Shown piece after piece: positions 35,895 through 45,425 of a stretch of DNA of 58,984 bases. The stretch is from Desulfobulbus sp. (GTDB taxonomy: Bacteria; Desulfobacterota; Desulfobulbia; Desulfobulbales; Desulfobulbaceae), in NCBI GenBank assembly GCA_028684915.1, contig JAQUEZ010000018.1, forward strand, positions 1 to 58,984, read 5' to 3'. The notes under the pieces were generated by a model that made no database searches, was not told where the DNA came from, and worked only from the letters and a program-made list of their open reading frames with translations. A program made the translations under genes and the position numbers. Position 1 is the first letter of the stretch; every line of letters begins with the position of its first letter.

Positions 35895-36590
35895 GTGAAA
35901 AAACCAAGCATCCTGGTTGTCGAAGACGACACCGACATCCAACAGCTTGTCAGCTACAATCTCATTAAGGCCGGTTTCAACGTCACCTGCGCCGACACCG
36001 GTGAGGAGGCACTGCAATTGCTCAACCGGGAAACCTTTGATGCTATGGTGCTTGATTTGATGCTTCCGGGCAAGGACGGCAACGAGGTCTGCCGGGTTGT
36101 CCGTTCGCAGGAGCAGATCAAAGGCCTGCCGATTGTCATGCTGACGGCAAAAAGCGAAGAGGACGACATCGTCTGCGGCCTGGAATGCGGGGCCGATGAT
36201 TATGTCACCAAACCTTTCAGTCCCCGCGTACTGATTGCTCGACTCGAGGCCTCCCTGCGCCGCAAGCCCGAACAGGGGGCCGCAGACGATGAGCAGGCAG
36301 CTTTGATCAGCCGCCATGGTATGGAGATTCATTCCGGCCGCCATGAGGTGCGGGTCAACGGTGAAGAGGTCCACTTGACCGCCTCCGAATTTACTATCTT
36401 GGAATTGATGGCCGCGCGTCCTGGCTGGGTTTTTTCTCGACAGCATATCATCGATCAGGTGCGTGGTTACGACTACAGTATCACTCCTCGAGCCGTCGAT
36501 GTCCAGATCTTCGGGCTGCGGAAGAAACTCGGCCAATCCGGGGCCTGCATCGAGACCGTGCGCGGAATCGGGTATCGGATCCGGGAATAA
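35895..36590 (+). CDS. phoB: PhoB phosphate-response regulator
   Basis: A 231-residue OmpR-family regulator. Receiver: ILVVEDDTDIQQL, AMVLDLMLPGKDG and TKPFSPRVL. Winged-helix DNA-binding domain: RPGWVFSRQHIIDQVRGYDYSITPRAVDVQI ending VRGIGYRIRE. The start is GTG with AGGAG 6 bp before. An ATG two bases upstream is out of frame. It activates Pho genes when phosphorylated by PhoR, encoded next. Confidence 0.92.
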   Translation: MKKPSILVVEDDTDIQQLVSYNLIKAGFNVTCADTGEEALQLLNRETFDAMVLDLMLPGKDGNEVCRVVRSQEQIKGLPIVMLTAKSEEDDIVCGLECGADDYVTKPFSPRVLIARLEASLRRKPEQGAADDEQAALISRHGMEIHSGRHEVRVNGEEVHLTASEFTILELMAARPGWVFSRQHIIDQVRGYDYSITPRAVDVQIFGLRKKLGQSGACIETVRGIGYRIRE

Positions 36591-36668
36591 TCAGGGGCGG
36601 CTGGCACCTCGCTTTTTTTTGTCTGCTCCGTTTTTCAGGGGCACAATTGCAATCCAATAGAGATCCCC

Positions 36669-38507
36669 ATGCGTAACGTCCGTCTTTTCTGGCAAATATT
36701 TCCCTCCTCCGCAGGAATTATCATCATAACCATGGCCCTGGCGGCCTGGTTGGCCACCTCCACCGGGCATGATTTTTTCCTTAATCATCTCAAGAAGGAT
36801 ATTGCTGAACGGGCCATGCTGATCGAGTCCACGATCAGCCGTTTGAGCAAGGGAGACGATGCAGCCTTCCAGGATTTCGTCCGCCAGAACGGGCGAAGGG
36901 CCGGAACAAGAATTACGGTGATCGACGGTGATGGCGTGGTCCTGGCCGACTCCAACGAAGACTACCATTTAATGGAGAATCATAGCAAGCGACCGGAGGT
37001 CCTTTCGGCCCTGAGCGGTGAAACCGGCTATTCCATTCGGCTGAGCCATACCCTGGGCGAGACCATGCTCTATTCGGCCATCCCTCTCCAGTTGGGGCAT
37101 GACGGGCATCAAGGTGTGCTGCGTCTGGCCTTGGCGGTCACTCCGATTGAGACCATGCTTGGCGGGTTCCAGCAACGGATGCTGGGCATGGCCTTGGGCG
37201 TGGTTTTATTGGCGATGTTGCTCTCGTTGTATGCGGCTAAGCGGATCAGCCGGCCGTTGGAGAAGATGAAACAGGGGGCAGAGCAGCTAACCAAGGGACG
37301 GATCGATCAGTTGGTGAAGATCGACAGCGAACATATGTCGATGGAGATGGCTGGCCTGGCGAACTCGATCAACCAGATGGCCGACCAGATCAATCGCCGG
37401 GTGCGGATCATCATCCAGCAACGCAATGAGCTGGAGGCGGTCTTTTCCAGTATGGCCGATGCGGTGGTGGCCATTGATGCCGAGAAAAATATCATCCGTA
37501 TGAATCAGGCGGCAGCCGCTCTTTTTGCCCTGCCTTCGGACGTGGTCAAGGGAAAGGCTGTGCAGGGCGTGATCCGCAACCCTTACATCCTTGAAATGAT
37601 CAATTTCACCCTGACCCACAACAGCCAGCAGGAGCAGAAGGTGACCCTGTTCAGCGGCTCGGAAACGATTATGCTGGAAACCCATTCGGTGCCCCTGCGT
37701 GACGAGGCCGACAAGAGCATGGGCGTGCTTTTGGTGATGAACGACCTGACCAAGCTCAACCGGTTGGAAAACATTCGCCAGGATTTTGTCGCCAATGTCT
37801 CCCATGAGCTGAAAACTCCGATCACCGCCATTAAAGGGTATGTCGAGACCCTGCTCGACGGGGCCATGGAAGATGAGGACAATGCCCGTCGTTTCCTCAA
37901 TATCGTGGTGCGGCAGGCCAACCGATTGGATGCGATTGTTGATGACCTGTTGATATTGTCCCGGATTGAAGATCGGGAGAACAAGGAAGATATTACCCTG
38001 ACGGTGCGCGAAGTCGGGCCGGTGCTGGAAAGTGTGCTCCAGACTTGTGCGGTCAATGCCGATGAGAAGGATATCGTGATCGAGGTGGAATACGACGAGG
38101 AGTTGTATGCGGCTATCAACCAGCCGCTCTTGGAACAGGCGGTGATCAATCTGCTCAATAATGCCATTGCCTACAGTCCCCACGGCACGCGTATTACCCT
38201 GAGTTGTCAGGGCAGCCGTACCGTCCATGGGGAGCCGCTGGTCCATTTGAGTGTCGCTGATAACGGACCTGGCATTGCTAAGGAACATCTGCCACGATTG
38301 TTTGAGCGGTTTTACCGTTGCGATAAGGCCCGTTCTCGCGATCAGGGCGGCACCGGCCTGGGGCTGGCTATCGTTAAGCACATTGCCCATGCCCATCAGG
38401 GCACGGTGGAGGTGGAGAGCACACCCGGCAAGGGTTCAGCCTTCACTCTCAGCCTACCCGGTATAATACCTCCCGGAGGGGTTCAGGAGGATGCGGACGA
38501 GCTCTGA
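36669..38507 (+). CDS. phoR: PhoR-type sensor histidine kinase
   Basis: A 612-residue membrane kinase. TM1 is near residues 14-32, a ~140-residue extracytoplasmic domain follows, and TM2 is near 170-190. Then come HAMP (KRISRPLEKMKQGAEQLTKG), a PAS domain (about 255-360) and HisKA with the phospho-His in FVANVSHELKTPITAIKGYVETLL. The ATPase domain shows QAVINLLNNAIAYSP, DNGPGIAKEHLPRLFERFYR and GGTGLGLAIVKHI. Larger than E. coli PhoR, which lacks the periplasmic domain, but typical of anaerobic Gram-negatives and firmicutes. It lies 78 bp after phoB and is convergent with the next gene. Confidence 0.9.
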   Translation: MRNVRLFWQIFPSSAGIIIITMALAAWLATSTGHDFFLNHLKKDIAERAMLIESTISRLSKGDDAAFQDFVRQNGRRAGTRITVIDGDGVVLADSNEDYHLMENHSKRPEVLSALSGETGYSIRLSHTLGETMLYSAIPLQLGHDGHQGVLRLALAVTPIETMLGGFQQRMLGMALGVVLLAMLLSLYAAKRISRPLEKMKQGAEQLTKGRIDQLVKIDSEHMSMEMAGLANSINQMADQINRRVRIIIQQRNELEAVFSSMADAVVAIDAEKNIIRMNQAAAALFALPSDVVKGKAVQGVIRNPYILEMINFTLTHNSQQEQKVTLFSGSETIMLETHSVPLRDEADKSMGVLLVMNDLTKLNRLENIRQDFVANVSHELKTPITAIKGYVETLLDGAMEDEDNARRFLNIVVRQANRLDAIVDDLLILSRIEDRENKEDITLTVREVGPVLESVLQTCAVNADEKDIVIEVEYDEELYAAINQPLLEQAVINLLNNAIAYSPHGTRITLSCQGSRTVHGEPLVHLSVADNGPGIAKEHLPRLFERFYRCDKARSRDQGGTGLGLAIVKHIAHAHQGTVEVESTPGKGSAFTLSLPGIIPPGGVQEDADEL

Positions 38508-38529
38508 GAGCGAGAGCCGATGTCCCCGA

Positions 38530-40965
38530 TCAACCAAGGACCTCTGCAACCGCCCTGGCCAACCCCGCCAGGGTATAAGGTTTTTTAAGATAACTTTGGG
38601 CGCCTAAGGCCATTGCCTTGCTCACCCGCTCGGTCTGGGCATAGCCGCTCACCAGGATCGCGCGTTGTCCGGGGTGGAGTTTGAGGATCCGCTGGTAGGT
38701 TTCCAGGCCGTCGATTCCCGGATGCATAATCATATCCAACAGCACCAGTTCAAAGGGCTGCTCGCTGAGCCGTTCAAGAGCCTGCTCGCCACCTGAAGCG
38801 GTGACCACCTCATACCCCAGGTTTTTTAGCATATTGGCCGCGAGAAGACGCTGCTCCTCAAGATCGTCCACCACTAACAGTCGTTGTCCCGTGCCGCGAG
38901 AAAGCGGCAAATCCGCATCCGGCTGCGCCGTGATCAGTTCTTGGGTTGCTGGGAAATAGAGGCTGAATTCCGCCCCCTGTCCCTCAGCCGAGCTCACGTT
39001 GATATAGCCGTCGTGATCCTCAACTGTTCCCCACACCACGGTCATGCCTAAACCGGTTCCGCTGCGCCCTAGGTTTTTCTTCGAGAAAAACGGTTCAAAG
39101 ATCCGTTCCAGATCCTTCTGCGCGATTCCAATCCCCTGATCCTTGACCTGGAGGAGCACATAATTCCCTTCCCGTATCTGGTCATAGCCAGAGAGAGGTT
39201 TATCCAGGTAACAGTTTGCAGTGAGTACGCTGATTTTACCACCCGTCGGTTGGGCTTCAGCCGCATTGACGATCAAGTTCATCACTGTCTTTTGCAGGTG
39301 CACGCGGGAACCCTTGATATGGAGCAGGTCAGGGGCAAGATCGGTTGCAATGATGATTTGCGGATTTTCGATTTGCGTCCGGATCCATTCCGGGGTGGTA
39401 AAATATGTCCGGATCAGATGGTTGAGATCAACCACCACCGGTTGGATCACCCCGCGTCTGGCCAGGGTCAGCAGATCCTGAACGATTTCAGCCGCCTTGA
39501 GTCCGGAGTCGCGAATAGCCTCGATGGCACGACGCTGGGGATGATCCTTGGACAGTGAAGCCAACAGCATATCCGGATAGCCAACCACGGCCGAGAGCAC
39601 ATTGTTGAGATCGTGGGCAACGCCTCCGGCCAGCACGCCCAGCGCTTCCATTTTGCGACTACGGATGAGTTGTTCCTGGAGTTCAGCAACCGCCTCCTCG
39701 GCCTCCATTCGTTGGATAACCATTTGATTGGCGGCTTGGGCAAGTTGCTGAAATTCAGTGAAATGGACCGATTGGTCATCAATCTGCTCGTTGCCGGAGG
39801 CGGCGCGTTCAAAAAAAGCGGCAAAACCCTGGATGTTGGCGATGATGCGGGCGGTGATCAGGCGGGAGACGAAAGCAACGCCCACCAGGCTGAATAAAAG
39901 AATGATGGCAATCACCCCGAGATCTCGCCTGATTTTGGTCCCCAGGGCAGCCCTTTTCTCGGCGATAACGGGGTTGATTTCATCCATATAGACCCCGGTG
40001 CCGACCATCCACTGCCAGGGGGCAATCGCCCTGGCATAGGCTAATTTGGGGGCGGGAAGTCCGGTGGCCGGGCGAATGGTGCCCACATAGTCCAGGAAGA
40101 TGCCTTTCTCCTGTCGGCAGCCGCGGATCAGTTCTTGGAGCACCGGCACCCCGTTTGAATCGCGGAATTCCCACTGGTTCACCCCCAGGTTTTCCGGCTT
40201 GTAATGAGCCAGGGTGTTGGCCTTGAAATCGTAGACAAAGATATACCCGTCCTTGGCGTAACGAATGGTGTTGATCCGTGCCAGGGTCTGGGCCTGGATT
40301 TTGCGTTCCACATCCTCAATGTAGGCGCCGGTACCGATCCACCAGTTAAAAGGGGCAAAGACACGGCTGTACCCGATTTTTTCCGACATGCGGGTGGTCT
40401 CACCGGGCTTGTACCAGTGCCAACGGAGGTAGCCCTGGTTCTGCTGCTGCATGAGAGCTATAAAACGGCGTATGGTATACAATCCTTCGCTGTCGCGTAA
40501 ATCCAGCAGGTTACGTCCTTCAAGCTCAGGGCTGAAGGGGAGGAGGATGTTGGTACCCTGCATGTCGTAGATAAAAAAATAGCCACGTTCCTGGTCAAAA
40601 CGGACTCCGCGCAGGGTCTCGCGAATCATGGTCTGGATTTCTATGGAACTTTTCTTTCCCTGATAGGTCTTGTACAGGGTGTTGGCGATGGTCCAGGCCT
40701 GATCCACGCGATCTTTGATGGTGGCTTTGAGCGCAGTCTCGGTGGTGGATCGTTGGTATTGAATGTAATCGACCACCCGATTGACTTCTTGCCGGATAAG
40801 TGTCTTTTGTTGATCAAGAAAAATGCTGCGTAGGTGCTCGGCCTCGTCTTCAAACTTGCTGTACTCCTGGCTGATCCACAACGAACCCACCAGGCCTACG
40901 GCCAAGAAAGCCATGAGGAGCATGCTGAGTGTCATTGTGTTGCGAAGACTGTTTAAAGGCCGCAT
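38530..40965 (-). CDS. Hybrid histidine kinase with two Cache sensor domains
   Basis: An 811-residue membrane sensor. TM1 is near residues 13-31, followed by two consecutive extracytoplasmic Cache_2-type domains. The first shows GYFFIYDMQGTNILLPFSPELEG and FNWWIGTGAYIEDVE. The second shows GYIFVYDFKANTLAHYKPENLG and WQWMVGTGVYMDEI. TM2 is near 345-365, then comes a HAMP-like linker. The kinase core has GGVAHDLNNVLSAVVGYPDML and GTGLGMTVVWGTVEDHDGYI, and the C-terminal receiver LVVDDLEEQRLL/ELVLLDMIMHPGIDG. Cache_2 domains usually bind small organic acids. No cognate regulator is adjacent, and it ends 22 bp from the convergent phoR. Confidence 0.9.
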   Translation of the reverse strand: MRPLNSLRNTMTLSMLLMAFLAVGLVGSLWISQEYSKFEDEAEHLRSIFLDQQKTLIRQEVNRVVDYIQYQRSTTETALKATIKDRVDQAWTIANTLYKTYQGKKSSIEIQTMIRETLRGVRFDQERGYFFIYDMQGTNILLPFSPELEGRNLLDLRDSEGLYTIRRFIALMQQQNQGYLRWHWYKPGETTRMSEKIGYSRVFAPFNWWIGTGAYIEDVERKIQAQTLARINTIRYAKDGYIFVYDFKANTLAHYKPENLGVNQWEFRDSNGVPVLQELIRGCRQEKGIFLDYVGTIRPATGLPAPKLAYARAIAPWQWMVGTGVYMDEINPVIAEKRAALGTKIRRDLGVIAIILLFSLVGVAFVSRLITARIIANIQGFAAFFERAASGNEQIDDQSVHFTEFQQLAQAANQMVIQRMEAEEAVAELQEQLIRSRKMEALGVLAGGVAHDLNNVLSAVVGYPDMLLASLSKDHPQRRAIEAIRDSGLKAAEIVQDLLTLARRGVIQPVVVDLNHLIRTYFTTPEWIRTQIENPQIIIATDLAPDLLHIKGSRVHLQKTVMNLIVNAAEAQPTGGKISVLTANCYLDKPLSGYDQIREGNYVLLQVKDQGIGIAQKDLERIFEPFFSKKNLGRSGTGLGMTVVWGTVEDHDGYINVSSAEGQGAEFSLYFPATQELITAQPDADLPLSRGTGQRLLVVDDLEEQRLLAANMLKNLGYEVVTASGGEQALERLSEQPFELVLLDMIMHPGIDGLETYQRILKLHPGQRAILVSGYAQTERVSKAMALGAQSYLKKPYTLAGLARAVAEVLG

Positions 40966-41188
40966 GCTTTAAAATCCCACTTGGCTATTGAGGGTTGGTC
41001 CCCTGGGAGTTTCCGAGAGAAAATGACGCTGGTAGTGTGCTTCTCTATCTATTAGAGGGTCGATGGGCGGGTGGCGTCAACTCATTTTTCCAGGCATTGA
41101 GAAGGAGGGAAGGGGATGGGCAGGATCCTGATAAATTGGGTTGCAGTGGTTCTCGTCGCAAACCACGAAAAAGGGAAAATTATGTTTT

Positions 41189-42166
41189 TTACGAATGCAT
41201 CCATAGGCGCAGGGCAATAGCTGCCTGCCAGGCAAGCAGGCAGCCGAGGAGCGAAGTGATACGCATTAGTCGGCAGGCTCGCGGAATATGCTCCAGGGTT
41301 ACCCGGCCCAGGCCAAGGCCGATGTAGGGTTTTTCGACCAGCTTGCCATGATAATAGTTGGGACCACCCATCTGCACCCCTAAGGCCCCGGCAAAGGCCG
41401 CCTCCGGATAGCCGGCATTGGGACTGGCGTGGTTTTTTCCTTCTGCCCATGCTGTTTTCAGGGCGAGGCCACTGGAGGTGTTTGTGACCAGGCGGCTGGC
41501 CAGGGCAATGAGCATCACCGAGAACCGTGCTGGGAGAGCGTTGGCTAGATCGTCGATGCGTGCGGCAATACGGCCAAAGAGGAGATAGCGCGGATTTTTA
41601 TAGCCCACCATCGAATCCAGGGTGTTGACCATCTTGTACGCCAGTGCCAGGGGCGCCCCTCCGAGCGCGGCAAAAAATAGGGGCGAGATCACCCCGTCTA
41701 CCGCGTTTTCCGCCACAGTTTCCACGGTGGCCCGGGCAATGTCATCACTCTGGTACCGTTCAACATCGCGGCCGACAATCATTGCCACCTGGGAGCGAGC
41801 AGTGTCGACGTGGCCTGCACCGAGGGAAACATAAATTTCCATGGCGGCCTGGGAGAGCGAGCGGGCGGAAAAACAGTAAAAGAGCAGTACCGTTTCCACG
41901 AGAAATCCAGCCAGGCTATGCGCCCGGTACGCCAGACTGACCACCAGGGCGGAGAGGCCCCAGCAGCCAAGAATAAGGGTGAACGCAAAAAGACCTCCGG
42001 CCACAAGTTCATTAGCAAACCACCGGCGAAACCGGGGTTCGGCCACTTCGATAGCCTTACCCATCCAGCGGATCGGGTGGGGCAACCATCGTGGGTCACC
42101 CAGGAGGCTATCAAGGGCAAAGGCTGCGGGCAGGGCAAGCCAGGGCAGGAGTTGGCTGAATGTCAT
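41189..42166 (-). CDS. cbiB: Adenosylcobinamide-phosphate synthase CbiB
   Basis: A 325-residue inner-membrane enzyme that attaches aminopropanol phosphate (or aminopropanol) to adenosylcobyric acid. Family marks are ALDSLLGDPRWLPHPIRWMGKAIE, ETVAENAVDGVISPLFFAALGG, KMVNTLDSMVGYKNPRY, HASPNAGYPEAAFAGALGVQ and GGPNYYHGK. Four to five membrane segments are visible. It starts 3 bp after the cobD stop, so it is the end of a cobQ-cobD-cbiB operon. The 222 bp between its stop and the hybrid kinase gene hold nothing I recognise. Confidence 0.93.
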   Translation of the reverse strand: MTFSQLLPWLALPAAFALDSLLGDPRWLPHPIRWMGKAIEVAEPRFRRWFANELVAGGLFAFTLILGCWGLSALVVSLAYRAHSLAGFLVETVLLFYCFSARSLSQAAMEIYVSLGAGHVDTARSQVAMIVGRDVERYQSDDIARATVETVAENAVDGVISPLFFAALGGAPLALAYKMVNTLDSMVGYKNPRYLLFGRIAARIDDLANALPARFSVMLIALASRLVTNTSSGLALKTAWAEGKNHASPNAGYPEAAFAGALGVQMGGPNYYHGKLVEKPYIGLGLGRVTLEHIPRACRLMRITSLLGCLLAWQAAIALRLWMHS

Positions 42167-42169
42167 GGT

Positions 42170-43255
42170 TCAACCCTCACGCGTGCCGACAGCGGTGCGC
42201 AGGTGGCGGCAGACTGCCTCGTTGGTGGCCGAATCCTTGAGGGCAATCCGAATAAAGCGTTCATCCAGGCCGTGGAAATTGGCACAGTTGCGGATCAAAA
42301 AACGCTGACGCCCAAGGAGCGCACAGACCTCGGTCGCTGAGGTGTGTTCACCAAGCTGCATGAGGTAATAGGAGGTCATGGAGGGGAAAAGGGTCAGGCG
42401 GGCGTCCCCGAGACGTTTGTTCAACAGAACGCTTTCTCTGGCCAGAAAAGCCCTGGTCTGATCGATAAAAGCCGAAACCTCTGCAAGGTGATCACCGAGA
42501 AAGCAGACCGCTTCTTGGGCCAGACTGTTGACGCACCAAGGCTGCATATATCGGGAAAACCGCTCAACTACCCCCTGATTGGCGACCAGGAAACCGGCCC
42601 GAAGGCCAGGCATGCCGAAAATTTTGGAAACCGACCAGAGCACAATCACATTGTCCAGGCCACAGCTGGTCATGCTTTGGGTTTGATCGACTGGGGCAAA
42701 GGGGAGGTAAGATTCGTCGATGATGAAGCGGACCTGTGGGTGAGCCGTGCAGAGTGCACGCAGCGTCTGGTGATCAATGAGTTGGCCGGTGGGATTGTTG
42801 GGGTTGCAGAGAAAAACAGTATCCACCTGGGCCAGTGCCTGGCGCAGCCGCTCCATCTGCGGAAGAAAATTGTCTCCTGCCTTGGATATAAAAAACTCCG
42901 GTTCAATCCCGTGCACCCGGCATCCGTCGGTATAATCGGCATAGGTGGGGCCAAGAATGAGGACCCGTTTTGCCTGTAGCGCAGCACAGGCGGTGTAGAT
43001 GAACTGGGTCGTGCCGCCGCCGGCCAGAATCCGTTCCGGAGCGACATCAAGCAGCTTGGCAATGGCACGGATGGAGGCGCGGGCATCGACCTCGGGCAGA
43101 ACCCGAATCCGGTTTAAACGTTCTTTAATGTGCGCAATTAATCCGGGCATTGTGCCCAACGGATTGATATTGCTGCTCATATCGGTAATGTCCTCGGCCG
43201 GACAGCCCAACGCCTCGGCCAGGGCAAAAACATTACCGCCATGTCCCTGAATCAT
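42170..43255 (-). CDS. cobD: L-threonine-O-3-phosphate decarboxylase CobD-like
   Basis: A 361-residue fold-type I PLP enzyme that makes the aminopropanol phosphate linker of cobalamin. GHGGNVFALAEALG and DMSSNINPLG open the protein. CNPNNPTGQLID and FIIDESYLPFAP are visible, and the PLP-binding Lys lies in SVSKIFGMPGLRAGFL. It resembles histidinol-phosphate aminotransferases, but the neighbours (cobQ, cbiB) settle the role. A lone N-terminal HGGN motif is typical of CobD/CobC. Confidence 0.9.
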   Translation of the reverse strand: MIQGHGGNVFALAEALGCPAEDITDMSSNINPLGTMPGLIAHIKERLNRIRVLPEVDARASIRAIAKLLDVAPERILAGGGTTQFIYTACAALQAKRVLILGPTYADYTDGCRVHGIEPEFFISKAGDNFLPQMERLRQALAQVDTVFLCNPNNPTGQLIDHQTLRALCTAHPQVRFIIDESYLPFAPVDQTQSMTSCGLDNVIVLWSVSKIFGMPGLRAGFLVANQGVVERFSRYMQPWCVNSLAQEAVCFLGDHLAEVSAFIDQTRAFLARESVLLNKRLGDARLTLFPSMTSYYLMQLGEHTSATEVCALLGRQRFLIRNCANFHGLDERFIRIALKDSATNEAVCRHLRTAVGTREG

Positions 43256-43380
43256 GAATCCCCCGAAATAGCCCTAGATGTCAGAAAATAAATACTAGAA
43301 AAACAATATGTTATGGAAGTCGGCGTTTTCGTGGAAAGTCGCGAGAACGTTGTTCACATGTTGCTCTAGGAGAACGCCCC

Positions 43381-44892
43381 TCAGCGAATTCGTTGCTGCA
43401 ACTCTTTAGGGAGAAGGGCAATAATTGCCTGCAGATCAAGATGCTTGGCCGCATGTTCGGCAAGCTGTTCGTATGCCTGATCCCGCGCGGCCGGGCCGTG
43501 AAGGGTGTCGACCGTAATAGAGTCCAGGCCAATGGTGTTGAGCCAGTGGGCGGTAATGGCCGGGGTGTCGAATAGACCATGCATGTAGGTGCCCAGCACC
43601 CGGCCATCCAGGCTTCGGCACCCGTCGAAATCATCGCAATCCGCCCCGTTGCGGCGGTCCACAGCCACCAGGCTAAGCTCCTTGGGTGGATCGGTGCGAC
43701 CCATGTGTATTTCATAGCCCCTGCCACCAATCTCTTGCCACCGGAAATCGGTCAGGGTGGTGGTTTTAGGCGCCTTAAGCACGGTCTCCACCGGCAATAA
43801 CCCCAGGCCTTCAGTGGAGCCGGGCGCGCCTTCGATACCGTCGGGGTCGCGGACCCAGGTGCCCAGCATCTGGTAGCCGCCACAGATGCCGAGTATGTGG
43901 CCGCCTCCTTCTCTATAGCGGATCAGTTGTTCCCGCCAGCCGCTTTCAAGGAGCCACTGGAGATCGGAACAGGTGCTTTTGGAACCGGGGAGGATAACCG
44001 CAGCCATCCGGCTTAGATCCTGCGGTTGCTGGAGATAGACCAGACGGCAGCCCGGCAGTTCGCTTAAGGGCTCGAAATCGGTGAAGTTGGAAATATGGGG
44101 CAGGCGGATAACACCGATAGTGGGTTCTGCATCTGCTGACGGGTTAAAACGGGGAGCGTTTTCAATCACCACCGCATCCTCGGCTTCGATGCGGAAATGT
44201 TTAAACCAGGGCAGCACGCCGAAGACCGGTTTACCGGTACGTTGTTCGATCCAGTCGATGCCCTTGTGAAAGAGGGCAATATCGCCACGGAATCGGTTGA
44301 TAACAACGCCGCTGATCATTGTTTGTTGCTCAGGTGAGACGCAGGCTAAGGTGCCGACAATCTGGGCAAAGACGCCGCCTCGGTCGATATCGGCCACGAG
44401 AATGACCGGGGCTTCTGCCTGGGCGGCCATGCGGAGGTTGACGATATCGTTCTCCATCAGGTTGACCTCGGCGCAAGAACCGGCCCCCTCCATGATGATG
44501 AGATCATTCTCGGCCCGTAATCGTTCAAGAGCCGCAATGCTTTGGGCGAACAGGAAATCTTTTTTGGTGTAGTAATCCTGGGAAGAAGCGTCGATCCAAG
44601 CAACACCGTTGAGCACCACCTGGGAACCGACATCGCTGACCGGTTTCAAGAGAACCGGATTCATATCGCAGTGGGGGGCGATCCGGGCGGCCTCGGCCTG
44701 GACGATCTGGGCCCGGCCCATCTCCATACCCTCCGGGGTGACGCCGGAGTTGTTGGACATGTTTTGGGCCTTGTACGGGGCGACTTTCAGGCCGTGGTTG
44801 GCAAAAATGCGGCAGAGCGCGGTGGTAACGATGCTTTTGCCCACGTCCGACCCGGTACCAAGAACGGCCAGACAGGCTGCTTTGTTCGACAT
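43381..44892 (-). CDS. cobQ: Cobyric acid synthase CobQ/CbiP
   Basis: A 503-residue glutamine-dependent amidase that amidates four side chains of the corrin ring. The synthetase domain shows the P-loop LGTGSDVGKS and KAQNMSNNSGVTPEG. The class I amidotransferase domain shows GICGGYQMLG with the nucleophile Cys and a later THGL-like GTYMHGLFD. I chose the ATG at 44892 (MSNKAACLAVLG) with GGAGGAAGC just before it. The frame is open for another 65 codons upstream but that part has no family similarity. It heads the cobQ-cobD-cbiB group, with 125 bp to cobD. Confidence 0.94.
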   Translation of the reverse strand: MSNKAACLAVLGTGSDVGKSIVTTALCRIFANHGLKVAPYKAQNMSNNSGVTPEGMEMGRAQIVQAEAARIAPHCDMNPVLLKPVSDVGSQVVLNGVAWIDASSQDYYTKKDFLFAQSIAALERLRAENDLIIMEGAGSCAEVNLMENDIVNLRMAAQAEAPVILVADIDRGGVFAQIVGTLACVSPEQQTMISGVVINRFRGDIALFHKGIDWIEQRTGKPVFGVLPWFKHFRIEAEDAVVIENAPRFNPSADAEPTIGVIRLPHISNFTDFEPLSELPGCRLVYLQQPQDLSRMAAVILPGSKSTCSDLQWLLESGWREQLIRYREGGGHILGICGGYQMLGTWVRDPDGIEGAPGSTEGLGLLPVETVLKAPKTTTLTDFRWQEIGGRGYEIHMGRTDPPKELSLVAVDRRNGADCDDFDGCRSLDGRVLGTYMHGLFDTPAITAHWLNTIGLDSITVDTLHGPAARDQAYEQLAEHAAKHLDLQAIIALLPKELQQRIR

Positions 44893-45306
44893 GCTTCCTC
44901 CACTTCCGGCAGCTGCAGTACTTCCCGGCCGGGGTTGGTCCTTTCGGGATGGAGAGCCTCTGCTGCCGGTTTGTGGTGATCCTGGCGGATTTCTGCAGGT
45001 TTGCATGCAACCAAGTTCAGGCAGAGGGGCCCTAGATAACATTCTGAAATGGAAATAAATGTTGAGTAATAGAGAATCAGGGCGCAACAGTCAACTGCTT
45101 TCTCGGACTGCAGGGAAACCGGGGCCGTGCCCTTACCCTGCATCCGGAAAATGTCCGGTCCTGGCGACAGTCTGCTTTTGTTGATGACGGGAAAGACGGA
45201 AAAAGTGTTTTTGTTTTATTTTTAGTAGGTTATTAGTGATTATCTCCTTGAAAGTTAGCAGGAAAAGTGTTCAGCTCCCTAGCCGCGTACAAGGTGGCAT
45301 TTGCCA
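44893..45306. other. cobQ leader region
   Basis: About 400 bp with no gene, expected to hold the cobQ promoter on the minus strand. It is rich in short inverted repeats (for example CCGGACATTTTCCGG at 45148-45162) and has fragments reminiscent of a cobalamin riboswitch (AGTCCGA, CCAGGACC). I could not assemble the conserved B12-box with its paired elements, so I do not call a riboswitch. Confidence 0.4.
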
Positions 45307-45311
45307 ATTAT

Positions 45312-45400
45312 GATGGCGTCGTAAAAACACTATTCCTTGTATATCTGTGTTTTTACTTAGCCATCTCTTAGAGTGTGATGGACTTTTTACGAGTCCATCA
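45312..45400 (-). repeat. Internally deleted copy B of the short dispersed element, with 5-bp flanking repeats
   Basis: 89 bp with both termini (GATGGCGTCGTAAAAA on the left, hairpin GATGGACT-TTTTACG-AGTCCATC on the right). It is flanked by ATTAT at 45307-45311 and 45401-45405. Relative to the ~161-bp copies it lacks the middle ~73 bp. The junction falls where AAAAAC occurs on both sides of the missing part. It ends 14 bp before the ribosome site of the next gene. Confidence 0.88.
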
Positions 45401-45425
45401 ATTATCTGTATATAAGGAGAACCCG

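Noticed and set aside
37287..38396. Long open frame opposite phoR
   Set aside because: Antisense shadow of a well-conserved histidine kinase gene, with no family pattern of its own.
44893..45180. Cobalamin riboswitch upstream of cobQ
   Set aside because: Fragments such as AGTCCGA and CCAGGACC occur on the minus strand, but I could not align the conserved B12 box with its paired core, and the order of pieces is wrong. A covariance-model search would decide.
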